DNA of 64,000 nt from Pseudorasbora parva (lineage: Eukaryota; Chordata; Actinopteri; Cypriniformes; Gobionidae): assembly GCF_024679245.1 (NCBI RefSeq), contig NC_090195.1, forward strand, positions 9,625,993-9,689,992. Reading direction: 5' to 3'. Of this stretch, positions 49,059 through 62,221 are shown piece after piece. Every line of letters starts with the position of its first letter. Position 1 is the first letter of the stretch. The position numbers and the translations under genes are program-made. A model generated the notes under the pieces. The model was given only the letters and a program-made list of their open reading frames with translations. It made no database searches and was not told where the DNA came from.

Positions 49059-50026
49059 GGTATATACTCTGCCCACCCACACACTTTAAAAAGCACTGCT
49101 TTAGCAGGACTTATGCTGGGGTGACCCTACACCATTACATCAAATCAGGGTTGAGTAATCTGTTAATTCATCCTTTTTTGCATTGCTGGCACTCGGTGCC
49201 CCATAAACGTACTGTAACAGCCCATCTGATACACATAGATCATGACAGGATCACAAGCTGAAAGACTTTATCACACATTGTGACTCACTGCAGCCTAAAG
49301 AAGACACAATCACTGAAATTGCTTGCATTTAATAAGTTGACACGTACATTCCTCTTACCAAGCTTATCTCAATACCTAGATCGAAACAAAGAGTACGAGT
49401 TTTCATTTGCACTTTAAGATGATTTTTTTTCTCTACTGGATTAGATTAGTTCAAGATAAACAATAGTTACATCAAAATGTACAAAGATAATTACAAAGGT
49501 ACACATTTCAGATATTAATACAGTAGATTAAGTATTGCATACATTTATATTGAGGTATATATTTATTAATTACGATGTTTAGAAACATTTTCTTACATTT
49601 ACTAAATTAATTACACAGTTTTAAATCCTTCAAAAAATAATTCAATTTTACCCCTTAACAGATATACTTCTTTTTTTCTTGCCCTTATTTTATTTATTTT
49701 TTTAAACAGTATGCATTCCTCTTAGTTTATACTGACTTTCTTTTATTTCGGATACAATTTGGAAGTAAATTATTATATATTTTATGCAATGCCTGTGCAG
49801 TATAAAAATCAACTAAACCCTCATTGCTCTTTTTTGTAATATTGGTTTTATCCCCACACCTCCACACAATAAGTTGGGAGTGCACAATACAATATATATA
49901 ACGAGCTTTCATTCAAAATATGTTTTGTATTATGGCAATTGATTTTTATATTTTTCTTTTCACATTATTTATGTGGTTTCTAGCATAATTTATGATCTTT
50001 TATAACACCCCAGTAATTACGTTCAT
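49059..50026. other. no gene recognised
   Basis: AT-rich unique sequence with several T-runs. Confidence 0.5.
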
Positions 50027-52577
50027 ACACTCTAAAAACTTATACTATGATTTACTCAATTTTTTTGGTGAAACATTTTTACACTAAAAAAATTGAGTAA
50101 ATTTTAAAGCAGTGAAATCAATTAAAGACACCATAAGAACTGAGTAAATGTAAGTAAAAAAATTAAGTAGATCTGAGCAACTGCATTTGTTACATTAACA
50201 AATTCAATTGAGTAGAAAAAATTGGGTAAAAAGCATTTAAAAACCAATATTTATGACTAATATGAACTGTTTTTATTTATAAGTATTACTAACTTGTATA
50301 GTATAACTTTAATTTCCTCTAAACCTTTGTAAAATACTCCACAGTCCACACAAACACATTTATACATGACATGGCCTTTATTGTCGATGAGTACAGCAAT
50401 AACGTTACAGCATATATTACTGTTTTGACATGTAAAGTTATTTTACAACATTTAAACTCATGTTACAAACATTTTAGAAGTAAAAATTAAACATTTAAAA
50501 GTAATTCAAGTGTAATCAACCGGTCAGTTATCCCATTTCCACCGTATCAGCGCTGTTTCTCGAGCCTGAGATGGACTAACGTTAGCGGTCTGCGGGTGGA
50601 CTTTGAACTTGAGACCGCTGTCCTGCGTTTCATTTGTAGCTGAAAGATGCTGCGAGGCGCCAGACTCCATAACCTGACAATAAACAAACAGTGCCCAGTT
50701 TTAATAAGATTTTATCAACCAAATTCATTATATTCATTATCTTTACGAATAAAGTTGTGTGTTTTGAGCAACACAGCAGGCGTTTCAAAGACCAACGCCA
50801 CACGTTAACTTAAGGTGACTCACACTGTCCCTGTATGTTGTTTTGAATGAAATAAAATGCCTTTTAGCGCAGTAATGATTATATAGATTTTAAAAAAACA
50901 TACAAACCTGAATTTCACAGAGGAAATGCCCCAATTCTGCGACGCTGAGAAGAAGAAACTGCTCTGGTGACTGAGGAGAATTCAAATATCTGCACTCACT
51001 CAACCGTAGGGCTGGGAATCGATTCCAAAAAGAATCGATTCCTCGATTCCAAGGCGTTGGGAATCGAGAGTCGATTCCAACGTTTGGAATCGATTCCATC
51101 GCGGGGAATCGACTCCTCTTTATTCACTTGTCTCTCGCTTACTAATAATGATTGGAAGTCTATTTATTTTTTGCAAAAGGTTCTTTTGAACAGTTAGTTT
51201 CAAATTACGAGTTTAAAATAAAACAATTCAGCGTTTTTTTGCGTCATTGTGTGATGACGTCACTAGAACGTAATTCTAACTACTTATTTTTATGGTATGA
51301 AACGTTCGAATCAATGTGAACGCATATCGCTGATTATTACTATACCTTTCATTCACTTAGTTTAATAGTGTTTATTGTCATTGTTTCCTTCTGTGATCCT
51401 GCATCGTGGACAAGTTTGCTACATTTTGCACACAAAAACTCCATAATTTTAAATTGTGAAATGGTTCTGTTATCCACAATGGTAGGTTTTGAGCGCTGCT
51501 TACAGATACATATGTGAGGGTCTTATTTTAATTTTCTATTTTCTTTTATTTTCATTAATATATTGATAACTGAAAGAAAATGCGCCTAGACTAGAGTACA
51601 GCTTAATGACCGAGTCTAATGTTGCTATAGTAATGAACGCAACTTGCTCGCGCATCTGATTGACAAATAAACTGCGCACTCTTATACTATTGATTTTGTT
51701 AATATTGTGGTTATTTTACCTCGTACATTCTGTGCAAGCACTTATTTGAATTTAACTTAACTGTGCACATGCATTTTAGACATTTTAAACATGCAATAAA
51801 TGCACATCCATGAATGATGTGCTATCCTTTTGATTTATTAGGCTAAATCGCATTTACTTCTGGGCTATATGGGCCATTTCAGGGAAATTTAGCTCGTTTA
51901 AAATTTAGAGTTATGGAAATGTATCATCATTTTACAAATAAAGTTTCGGAGAAGGATACTTTCTACATCCTTGTATCCTGCGGTCACTCCGGAACTAGGT
52001 TCACCATCGATTTTGTTAAAAAAAGAAGAATCGAAAAGGAATCGAAAACAACAGTGCGGAATCGATTCTTGGAATCGACTCCATCGATTCCGGAAACAGG
52101 AACTGGAATCGGAATCGATTCCAAAAATTTCGGAATCCACCAGCCCTACTCAACCGTCGAGCTGACGTCACGTCAGAGGGTGGGGGAGGGGTGCATTGTT
52201 TTAATCGAGTAAATTTCCTCAATTTCCTCAGTGTGTGTTAAATATTAATAATCTTGATTTTAATTAAGTAATATTTGTGGTTCTTGAAACAGATCGGTTT
52301 AATTCTCCATTCTAAAATATTTTGAAATAAATTTCGCAAATGTATTAAGTATATTTAAAATAAATAATTGGTTATTTGAATACTAAATTATTTTAGTGAA
52401 AAAAACTTAAATATAACTATACATTTTAGACAAAATTAACTGTTGGATTTTTAGTCAATTATTTTGGTATGTTTAACTAAAACCATCAAGTAAATGTTAT
52501 TGAGAGATTTTATTAAGTTAATAAAGTTAATTTTTACTGTGATATTTACTAAGCCACTGAATTATTTTTTAGAGTGT
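50027..52577. mobile_element. large MITE with ACACTCTAAAA ends, split by a hAT-like element
   Basis: The ends ACACTCTAAAAA and TTTTTTAGAGTGT are inverted repeats. Sub-terminal palindromes such as ATTTACTCAATTTTTTT (50050) and AAAAAAATTGAGTAAAT (50085) are typical of fish 'GAGTAAA' repeats. Without the nested 1142 bp and its 8-bp repeat, the unit is about 1.4 kb. The interior 50530-50960 is GC-richer. No transposase. Confidence 0.65.
51007..52148. mobile_element. hAT-like element with perfect 8-bp target duplication
   Basis: It begins TAGGGCTGGGAATCGATTCC and ends CACCAGCCCTA. The exact 8-bp direct repeat CTCAACCG lies at 50999-51006 and 52149-52156, the hallmark of hAT transposition. Sub-terminal GGAATCGATTCC palindromes are multiplied at both ends. 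1142 bp with no transposase frame. Confidence 0.85.
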
Positions 52578-53211
52578 ACACTCTTTCAATGTCCTCATTA
52601 TTAATCCTAATTTAAGCTTATTACTTTGTCATTTGATAAATATTAACTTTTTTTTTGTTAAATTCAGTAAAAGGGTATTATCATCAAACCACTTTTTAAA
52701 GACCATCCGTTCACTTTCCACTGTGTTCTCCAATTTTTTTCCCTGAACAATTAAAATTTTGTATCAACCATTTATTTTATTTTATTTTAGACATGTTGCA
52801 AATACCATTTATATAGAGAACAAACAATTTGGGGCCTGGCACTGAATCTTGAGGAACACCACAGGTGACTTTTATAATAGATCTGATTTAACATTATTTA
52901 TTTTTACAAGAAACTTAAAAAAGTAACTTTTTAACCAAGAGTAATGTTAAATATTTTCCACATATACCATATTTTTCCAGTTTCATCATTAATAAGCCAA
53001 TAGTGATCAAAGGATCAATAGTGTCAAACATTTTATTTTATTTTTTTAATCTAGAAAAACCCCCACAGTATATTCATTATTATCCATTGAAGTGGAAATC
53101 TATTCTACAGTTCCATCACTGCCATTGAGGTCGACCTATTTTCTCTAAAGCAATACTGATGTTCACTCAAAAGTTTAGGAATTATCTCTTTTTATCTCTT
53201 CATCATGGCAC
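52578..53211. other. no gene recognised
   Basis: AT-rich unique sequence. Confidence 0.5.
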
Positions 53212-54200
53212 CTGTTAGTGGGTGAAAATTTAGTCCTCAAAGCTAATGTGTTAGAAGAAGAAATAATAGGCAACGGAAGGATTTGAGCGAGTTTGACAAG
53301 GGCCAAATTTTGATGGCTAGACGTCTGGGTCAGAGCATCTCCAAAACTTGTGGGGTGTTCCCGGTCTGCAGTGGTCAGTATCTATCAAAAGTGATCCAAG
53401 GAAGGAACAGTGGTGAACCGGTGACAGGGTCATGGGCGGCCAAGGCTTATTGATGCACATGGGGTGCGAAGGCCCATGTGGTCTGATCAAACAGACAAAC
53501 TACTCTAGCTCAAATTGTTCAAGAAGTTAGTGCTGGTTCTGATAGAAAGGTGTCACAGTGCATCACAGTTTGTTGTGTGTGGGGCTGCGTAGCTGCAGAC
53601 CAATCAGGGTGACCATGCTGACCCCTGTCCACCACCGAAAGCATCAACATTGGGCATGTGATAATCAGAACTGCACAACAGAGCACTGGAATAAGGTGGC
53701 CTGGTCTGATGAATCACAATTTTTTTTTACATCACGTGGATGGCCGGGTGCATGTGCGTCGCTTACCGAGGGGAACACATGGCACCAGGATGCACTATGA
53801 AAGAAGGCAACCCGTCAGAGGCCGTGTGATGCTTTGGGCAATATTCTGCTGGAAACCTTGGGTACTGTCATCCATGTGGATGGTACTTTGACACATATCA
53901 ACTACCTAAGCATTGCTGCAGACCATGTGCACCCTTTCATGGAAACGGTATGTCCTGGTGGCTGTGGCCTCTTCCAGCAGGATAATGCGCCCTGCCACAA
54001 AGCAAAAAAGGTTCAGGAATGATTTGAGGAGTTTGAAGTGTTAACTTGGCCTCCAAATCTCAATCCAATCGAGCATCTGTGGGCTGTGTTGGGCCACCAT
54101 ACCCACCTCACAACTTACACGACTTAAAGGATATGCTGCTAACATCTTGGGGGTCTAGTGGAGTCTATGTCTGGGTATAATGGATCAGGGTTGTTTTGGC
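53212..54200 (+). mobile_element. Tc1-like family 2, near-complete body
   Basis: It runs from 'GGTGAAAATTTAGTCCTCAA' past the transposase to 'GTTTTGGCAGCAAAGGGGGG'. Terminal inverted repeats are not clearly recognisable. It is the longest family 2 copy in the window. Confidence 0.86.
53270..54150 (+). pseudogene. Tc1 family 2 transposase pseudogene
   Basis: All three acidic residues survive: Asp in WSDESQF (GAT at 53708-53710), Asp in QQDNAPCHKAKKVQE (GAT at 53981-53983) and Glu in NPIEHLW (GAG at 54071-54073). A stop follows KKVQE (TGA near 54020), and six residues present in the 21338 copy between that point and FEVLTW are missing. Frames also change between 53800 and 53834. The helix-turn-helix half is present but broken. 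Not functional, but the best guide in the window to the family 2 parent. Confidence 0.85.
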
Positions 54201-54329
54201 AGCAAAGGGGGGACCAACACAATATAAGGATTAGGATACATAATTAGAGTAATAATGTGAGATATTAATTTCTATATTTTATTTTAAAATATCAATTATT
54301 CCAGGGATGGCCCATCTGATTTTTCAACA

Positions 54330-54525
54330 GCCATTCCTTGAGTATCACATGATCATTCAGAAATATTCAGAGTTATTTGATGAATATAAAGTTCAAGAAC
54401 AGCGCTTGCTTAAAATAGAAATCTTTAGTAATATTATAAATGTCTTTAACATCAGTTTAATGCATCCTTGCTATTGATTTCTAAAAATAAAACTTTTTTT
54501 TTATTGACCCCAAACTATTAATTGG
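54330..54525 (+). repeat. interspersed repeat, degenerate copy
   Basis: 'GAGTATCACATGATCATTCAGAAAT' type sequence and 'CATCCTTGCTATTGATTTCT' through 'TTGACCCCAAACTATT' match the repeat family at 22587-23140. Confidence 0.65.
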
Positions 54526-54747
54526 TAGTTTATATACATAATATTATATTACATCATATTTTTTTATATTAAATTATGTTATAAGGTCAAATAAATTTGA
54601 TCTTTGTGTCTAAATAAGATCTTGAAGAGTGATCCCTTTATAAAAGTAGTAAAGGAGCATGCAGGGTTAAAAATCTGTAATGTCTGGCTGTGATTTAAAA
54701 ATCAATGATGCAGAAGTCTCAGATGTGAAGAAGAGGGACAGGAACTC

Positions 54748-54922
54748 TCCTCCGCACACAAAAGCACCAGTCAGCAGTGCAGTAATTGCTTTTCATAAGG
54801 CAAATTTGCTTTTACTCCCACCCAGTTAATGAAATGAAGCAAGAACATTCTTCAGATCGGCAAAAAAGGATGTGGCCCGAGTGGCACCAGCCGAATTCTT
54901 CCATTCCATTTGAGTAAACACC
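54748..54922 (+). other. locally duplicated non-coding segment, copy B
   Basis: Longer partner of 48902-49058, about 5.85 kb downstream. It has the fuller form (CAGTCAGCAGTGCAGTAATTG and ATTCTTCAGATCGGCA), so copy A is more likely the deleted one. The flanking 54923-55260 is also non-repetitive. Confidence 0.85.
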
Positions 54923-55676
54923 CCGGATCGAGAAGTCATGTGGCATTCGCTGATTGACAGATCTCTATTATTACAAAAGCTTATCATATCCCTGTCTGCA
55001 ATTATCCATCTGGAGGATTGGCCAAAGATTAGATTTGTGAGGGGATCATGGGCACACAGGTGTGCGAGGAGGAGACATATGATAACCTGCTATGTGCACT
55101 CTATTAGCGCTTTTCTCTGTATGCTAATGCTAATCTTCCTCTCTATAGCTCCGACCCTACAGTGACCTGCTGAAAGCGTCGCACGCAGCTCAGAGAGTAA
55201 AAGCTATGGACGATTCTAAAACAAGGATGGAGGTTAGATGACGACGCAAGGAGCAACCGGGCTAATCTGAGTTTTATTGCTTGTCTTTTTAGGAAGCTTT
55301 TTGCTGTTTTTATTGACAGCTAGATTTGAATCTCACTCTCCCACATGATCACCTCAACTCAACCTGTTTGCCTTTTAACATGAAGAGTATGAGTCTTGTG
55401 AGGAATGCCAGCTGGTTTGTGAATTTTTCTATGCGCGGGACAGTAACTAATGGAGCAAGACTGTGAGTGTGCCTGAGCCATGTTCAGTGTTGCATGTCCG
55501 TGGTTATGAGATATATAGTATGAGGGGTGTACAGTACATGGATGAGGATGACTGGGTCAGCAATGACAGGAGAAAGGGAAAGAGGGTTTGTGCATCTCCG
55601 CTGGAGTGAGCACAGAGACGCTCCACTACCTTCAGTAATATACCCTACTGACTTACAGTAGAGTAGCTTCACATGT
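54923..55676. other. non-repetitive block, no gene
   Basis: Balanced composition, no repeat match, no coding frame above 75 codons. Confidence 0.4.
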
Positions 55677-55677
55677 G

Positions 55678-55712
<35 letters not shown>
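55677..55712. repeat. (CA)n microsatellite
   Basis: About 17 CA units. Confidence 0.95.
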
Positions 55713-55714
<2 letters not shown>

Positions 55715-57184
55715 TCATATGTATCAAGATTCTGTTGTGTGTACCAACTAAAAATCCCAGAATGTCCTTCAGAAAAAGAGTAGTAGTGTAACCCTCTCAA
55801 TGTAATGAGTTATGGGACATGAGCCAAACTAAAAAAAGACTTCACTTCAAATATATATTTTTCCAAAGGTGTTTTCGGTCATTTAAGGTACTTCGTGCTG
55901 ATGTATGTTCAAGTGTTTATTTTCTAATAAGCTTGGTTTTAGATAGACTGATGTTATAAAAACAGGGTGTACTGTCATGATTGACAGCTGCGTGAGTATG
56001 GGAGAGACCTGGATACAAACTTTAACACCTGAAAAAAAAGTGTGTTGGATTTACATTATTTAATTGTGTACATCGGTCCCACATTAATGAATTGCATTAA
56101 ACAAACATGTTCATGTAAATTCATCAAATTGGAATGAGTACATTTTTAGTGACTCAATAGTTTCAAAGTGAATTTTATATGACTTCCTGTCATGTTTCAG
56201 ACATTCAAGGTCCTACATTCATTCATCCACTTCATATATTTCAATGTTACACAACTGAATTATAATACTGGCAGACTTTTAGCTAGCAAGAGCACACATT
56301 AGCATCTTATATTAGCATCGTCCTCATCTTATGCTAGGCATTAATAGCTCCTTCAGCAAAGTCAATAGACATTGGTTGTTTTAGTCCACAGCCTATGCAA
56401 ATGCTCTACTTTTCTCCACAATAATTGAAATTGTTCTAATAATTCCAACATAATTGAATATTACACTCTATTAAACACAATCAAGTCTCCCCCTTGCACA
56501 GTTTGCTCAAAAATACATTAAAATAACACTTTTACATATAAAATAACAACATTTACTTGCTCTTGATTTTGCCATATGCAAATCATACTGGAAACTAACA
56601 AGCCCCGCCCAGTTTCAGTTAATGCAACACTAATCATTCATGTAACACAACACAAGCGGCTTAAGTTTGACTTCAATTTGACTTATATTTAAGTGAATTG
56701 AACACAATCAAATTAAGTTTGGACGAAATGTATAGCAATTGTTTTGCTTTTGTTAAATTAAATTAAGCAATTTGAACAAGCTATATAAATAATTTTTTTC
56801 AGTGGTGTAACGCAGTCACTCCTTCCAGCCATTTTTGTGAATTTTATATAGATCATACATTTTTCAACTGTAGCCTTAGCCATCTGAAATAATATGTGCA
56901 TTGTAGTGTCAAAAATATATTTTTCAATAAATATACTTGTTTCCCGCAGGAAAGATAAATGATACTAACTTTGCATTCTCACTCTCTCATTTTTCACAGT
57001 GAGTTGACACACAAACCCACCTCCTCGCACTCACTTGATTCATTTGATGAATATTGTTAGTGGCTTTTTCCGTAATTAATTTTAATCATTCCCTCACACC
57101 CAGTAAATACAGGACAAATAAACACAAAATAATGACAATATGTCGGTATTGGCGAGTATTCATGTAAACAAAGTCAGTTTTATT
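55713..57184. other. no gene recognised
   Basis: AT-rich unique sequence. Confidence 0.5.
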
Positions 57185-57429
57185 TTAAAGAGATAGTTCA
57201 CCCAAAAATGAAAATTATGTCATCATTTACTCACCATCAAGTTGTTCCAAACCTGTATGAGTTTCTTTGTTCTGCTCAACACAAAATAATATATTTTGAA
57301 GAATGTTTGCAACCAAGCAGGTAGAGCAACCATTGACTACCATAGTATTTGTTTTCCTACTATGGTAGTCAATGGGTGCTCTATCTGCGTGGTTACAAAC
57401 ATTCTTTTTTGGGTGAACTTTCCCTTTAA
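57185..57429. mobile_element. TTAA-flanked MITE, 245 bp
   Basis: TTAAAGAGATAGTTCACCCA and GGGTGAACTTTCCCTTTAA form inverted repeats. The inner arms pair around the perfect TGACTACCATAGTA / TACTATGGTAGTCA centre (57334-57371). TTAA at both edges. Confidence 0.88.
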
Positions 57430-58028
57430 AGGCCCTGTTCTTCGCGATTCCATCTTTCAAACTTTAGTTAGTGTGAAATGTTGCTGTTAGAGCATAAATA
57501 ATACCTGTAAATTTATAAAGCTCAAAGTTCAATGTCAAGCGAGATAACAGAATTTCCCTTTCAAAGCCTACAGCGAACGGCCGGTTTGGACTACACTCCT
57601 ACACTTCCTTCAGGAATGACGTCACTAGAACCGTTTGTTGACTAACCCTCCGCCCACAAGAACACTCAAAATAGGGGGCGTGGTCTTGTTGCTCTCTCAC
57701 ATGGAGAAGAGAGCGCATTCAGCGCTTGCATCTCCCAGTTATGGTAAGAGGCGGGACCTTTCCGGGCAAAGTGTGCTAAGCTGCTGTCCAATCACAACAC
57801 AGGAACCGCTGGCCCAATCAGAACTCGTTACGTGTTTCTGAAGGAGGGACTTCATAGAACAAGGAAATCATCAGGCCGTTTTTAGGACAGAGGAAACAGC
57901 GCTGTACAGATAAGTAAATTGTGCTAAAAATACTGTGTTTCTTTACACGCGAAACATGAACTCATGTTATATTGCACACTGTAAACATAATCAAAGCTTC
58001 GAAAACACGCGAAAAACGAGACCTTTAA
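57426..58028. mobile_element. TTAA-type element abutting the previous MITE
   Basis: It begins at the TTAA that ends the preceding MITE (TTAAAGGCCCTGTTCTTCGC) and ends CGCGAAAAACGAGACCTTTAA. It is the family of 31333-32843 without the THAP exon and with a different middle. The interior 57560-57900 is GC-richer. Confidence 0.75.
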
Positions 58029-59954
58029 GTGAATGTAAACACGCATGTGTAACAGTATAATGAATCCATGCATCAGGTTTTAAAGTGACAGCAGCCTAAT
58101 ATAGTAACTGCAAACTTATAATATAATATAAAAAAATATCTATACATCGTTTTCCCCCGTGGTATCATGTCAAAATTGTGGCCAGTGTGCAAAAAAGTTA
58201 ATGTCAAGCCTTGCACAAGAGATATCAGCAATGTCTCAAAATTTGCTCAGATACCAAAGTCTCGGTCTGAACTCCAATATTTCTCATCAAATTCTTCTGA
58301 GCTATGAAACTGAAAAGCAGTTTATCACCCTGTATTCTTACAGTACATGTATATAGTTTCTTTCCTCATAGGTCTAAGACAAATCAGATACTTCTCTTGA
58401 GCTGTGAAGGAGAAACAGATGAGCTAATATTGTGCTCTGGTTATGCATATATACACTAATATGCAAAAAATAAAAAAAATAAATTCTGAATCATATCCAT
58501 AGACATACTAAATTTTGTGTATCACTTTTGCCTGTAGAAAAGACATGAAAACATAAAATGAAGTGATTTTTTTTTTACAACACCACCTTAAACATACATT
58601 ACCAGCCTTGTATTATTAACTTTTAGGGTTTTGCTGAAGGGTGAAGCACATTTCTTCAAACTCACAGATGTGCTGAAGCCTCAGGAGCCGCTCTGGAATG
58701 AAGGGTAAAGAAATGTAAATGTCTCTTTCATCGTATAAAACATAGTAACCACATTTCCATAATACAAAGTGTGAGTGCTGGGTTTAGTTTTCCTCCGTTT
58801 GACAGACTATTGCATGTGAAATGAACACTTTCAGGTTCTTCTTAGCATCTCAGGGGCTTCGGTCCCTCTCTCCCTGTCTAGACATTAAACAGACTCTTCT
58901 CTGACCACCCAGGTGCCTTTCTTTTATTTATCACGGATGACACCTCTGTGAACGAGACAGGAGAATCTTCCTTCACTCTTCTCTTGACTGCCACAACAGA
59001 CCTGACAGCTGTCTCTTTTCACTGACGGCAGGATTTTTGCTTTCTTCCGAAGGGCAGTTTTTTAATCACGCAATGAAATGCGATGTTTCTTTCAAGCATT
59101 TAAATATGTTGGTATTTCCATATGTTTTGGCTAAGATGGTGAATTTTAATGATTTCCTGATAACTGTTGCGTGATTTATTTGAAGTCGAGCTCCGCATGC
59201 ACATTAGTAAACACTTTTTCTGCTCGCTAACCGCAAAGATGGACGACCTAATACCTTCTATCTCTGAAAATATATTTATAACTAGAAATGAAGATGACAA
59301 AAAATAAAAAGTAAAGATTTCCAGACAGCACATGGCCTGGTTTATTCTTAGTCGGCCCGGTAGCAGTAGTCTGGTAAAACGATATGAGAATGGACTCAAA
59401 GCAGCTGAAAATTAATCATTGTGTTCTGGCGAACTGGAAAATTCAATACCTCTGCTATAGCCGCCGATAACGCTGACCAGAGCTTCATGTCTTCAGACCG
59501 TTTTACACTCTAGCGGAACTAATTGTGCTCAGTTGGGAATACTGACATTTGATTTCCTTCTCAGAGAAAATATAAACATATTGTGTGGCTGAAATTCAAT
59601 AGTGCCAGGCAGCTTTTAAAGCTTTCTCTTTTGAAGGATATTTCTCACATTAACAAAACACACAAAATTTACACTTTAGACACTTGCCTCAAACACTGTA
59701 TACATTGGTGCTCAGTTACTTTAAGTATTTGAAGGGAAAAGGATTGATAGGTCTAATTCTTATCAAACATAAAATGACTCTAACATAAAGATAATTTGGG
59801 CTTGTAGCGCACAGATCTTAACCTTCTCGACTATATCCAAAATTAAAGTTATACAGTATTTTTAGAAATTATGTTGAATTGACTGTATAATTGCTAATTA
59901 TTAAAAACATATTTAACATTTGTGTTATATATAATTTTAATTAGTATATATATA
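58029..59954. other. long non-repetitive stretch, no gene
   Basis: 58640-59640 is balanced, non-repetitive and a possible regulatory region. No coding evidence. Confidence 0.4.
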
Positions 59955-60602
59955 TACACTATATTTCCAAAAGTTTTGGGATGCCTGCCTTTACATGCAC
60001 ATAAACTTTAATGACATCCAATTCTTAATCTGTCGGGTTGAGCTGGAGTTGGCCCTCCCTTTGCAGCTATAACAGTTTCAACTCTTCTGGGAAGGCTTTC
60101 TACAAGGTTTAGGAGTGTGTTTATGGGAATTTTTAACCATTCTTCTAGAAGCACATTTGTGAGGTCAGGCAATGACGTTGTATGAGAAGGCCTGGCTTGC
60201 AGTCTGCTCTAATTCATCCCAAAGGTGTCCTATTGGGTTGAGGTCAGGACTCTGTGCAGGCCAGACAAGTTCCTCCACACCAACTCGTTCATCCATGTCT
60301 TTATGTATCTTTCTTGTCTTTATGGACCATCCCCAAACTGTTCCCACAGTATTGGCAGCATGGAATTGTCCGAATTGTCTTGGTATTCTGAAGCATTAAG
60401 AGTTCCTGTCACTGGAACAAAGTGAAACTTTACACCCCTCAAATTTTACACGAGGCGAGGGTGCCACACTTGAATTCACTGAGCTCCTCAGAGCGACCCA
60501 TTCTTTCACAAATGTTTGTAGAAGTGTCTGCATCTTGATTTTATACACGTGGCCATGAAAGTGATTGGAACAATGATTTAGAGGGGTGTCCTAATACTTT
60601 TA
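59955..60602 (-). mobile_element. Tc1-like family 1, internally deleted with both ends
   Basis: Both Tc1 ends are present: 'ACTATATTTCCAAAAGTTTT' at the left and 'GGGGTGTCCTAATACTTTT' at the right. At about 60460 the N-terminal sequence (GAATTCAAGTGTGGCACC on the reverse strand) jumps to the part after the first catalytic block. The remaining frame (60165-60347) reads WPAQSPDLNPIGHLWDELE, so the catalytic Glu is Gly. A 650-bp MITE-like deletion derivative. Confidence 0.88.
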
Positions 60603-60919
60603 ACTTATCTCTAATCACTTAAGATGTATACAATTCAACAACAACAACAACAAAAAAGAGAATAAATATTGTTAAGGAATTGTGAACTCTATTCATCAAA
60701 CTGTCTTAAATATGAATATGAAAAATTAAAGGGCAGATTTTTCTTGTGTTCTCAGAACCAAGAGTCATTTAGGAAATCTCTCCCTGAATAAATATGAAAT
60801 GTGGTAGATTTACATTCCTTGATAACTAAGGATTGTGGGTAATTATCAGGATCCCTGCTAGATTAAATCTGTGCTGCATGTGGTATGATTGGACAAACAC
60901 AATAATCAAACTACCCCCT

Positions 60920-60920
<1 letters not shown>
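60603..60920. other. no gene recognised
   Basis: Unique AT-rich sequence with a short (ACA)n run near 60638. Confidence 0.5.

Positions 60921-61016
<96 letters not shown>
60921..61016. repeat. (CA)n-(GA)n microsatellite
   Basis: Five CA units then about 42 GA units with one GT interruption. Confidence 0.97.
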
Positions 61017-61018
<2 letters not shown>

Positions 61019-62221
61019 CACCGCAACTTCAGCAAATGATATTCACCTCTCCCCTGCAGAAAATGCCAATAACTTTAGAAATAGTCTTAGAAGATTCTTA
61101 CAGAAGGACACAAGTGGGAATTCATGAAAGAATAAATAAATTGCTGTTGAGGTTTTGATTAACTGGCATGGTTAGCATAGCAAATCCCCCTAAAGATTCA
61201 GAGATTAGAATGCAAAGTGACTAAAAGCTCATAAAAGCAGTGTTTTCCCTCAGGAAAGTGGTGGTATTGTTCATATTCAGTGCATTTTCTGTGAAAACAA
61301 GCATTTAATCACATTGTGTGGAATGAATGTGTAATATGCCCTGAGTGCGTAGCATGCGAAATGACTCTAAATCTCCTCACCGCTTCAGCACCAACACTAC
61401 AGTGGATGCAGGAATGCTTCATTTGTGCTTGTGTACTAGTATTACCGCAATCGTTTCAGACCTGAATATTCTTCATAAAATGAGGTCTGTTTAGATAGAT
61501 TAGGATGGAGATGTCACAATTGATTAGGAAAGGTGAAATAATGCCGGCAGTGTATGAAAAAGGTAGACAGCTGGCCAATATATCAACGGATTTACACAAA
61601 AAGGATTAAGCGCTGGTGTAGAATACAATTGTATTATAGACTAATACATATTATGTTCCCAGGTCTCATTGTTAATTCTGAGAAACATATTTACCTTCAA
61701 AGAATTTTTATCTAAGTAGAACAATGGGTTGACTGCTTATGTTCCAGATTTTAAAAAGTATTAAGAACCTTATGTTGTGAGTTAAAAATTTTAATATAAA
61801 ACAAATGTCTAGAAGTATTAAAATGTATGACTAGATTAGAAGCAGCATTCATTTGAGGGGAAAAAAGAAGAGGAAAAAATTGGGATTAATCAAATTGTGG
61901 AGTGCAACATTTAATACATATTCATTCTAGGAGCTCAGATTTTTCTGAGTTTGAGAGAAAAATTCAATCAAAAATCTGTTTATGTTTTGTGTAACACCCA
62001 TAAAATCTAGTCACATTTCTCCTGATAAAGGCTTTCTAGAATTGTTTTAAGATCCTGTGTTGATGTGTTGGGGTATGGGATGGGGCTTAGAAAGCAGGCT
62101 TTAGTTTAGATGATAACGATAAGTCATTGAATGGTTGCAGTGGAAGGGACATGCTCGATCTAGAAAGCATTTGATTGGACAGAAATCTGTATAGTGCGGG
62201 ATGAGTCATGAGTCACAAGCA
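61017..62221. other. no gene recognised
   Basis: Unique AT-rich sequence. Confidence 0.5.
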
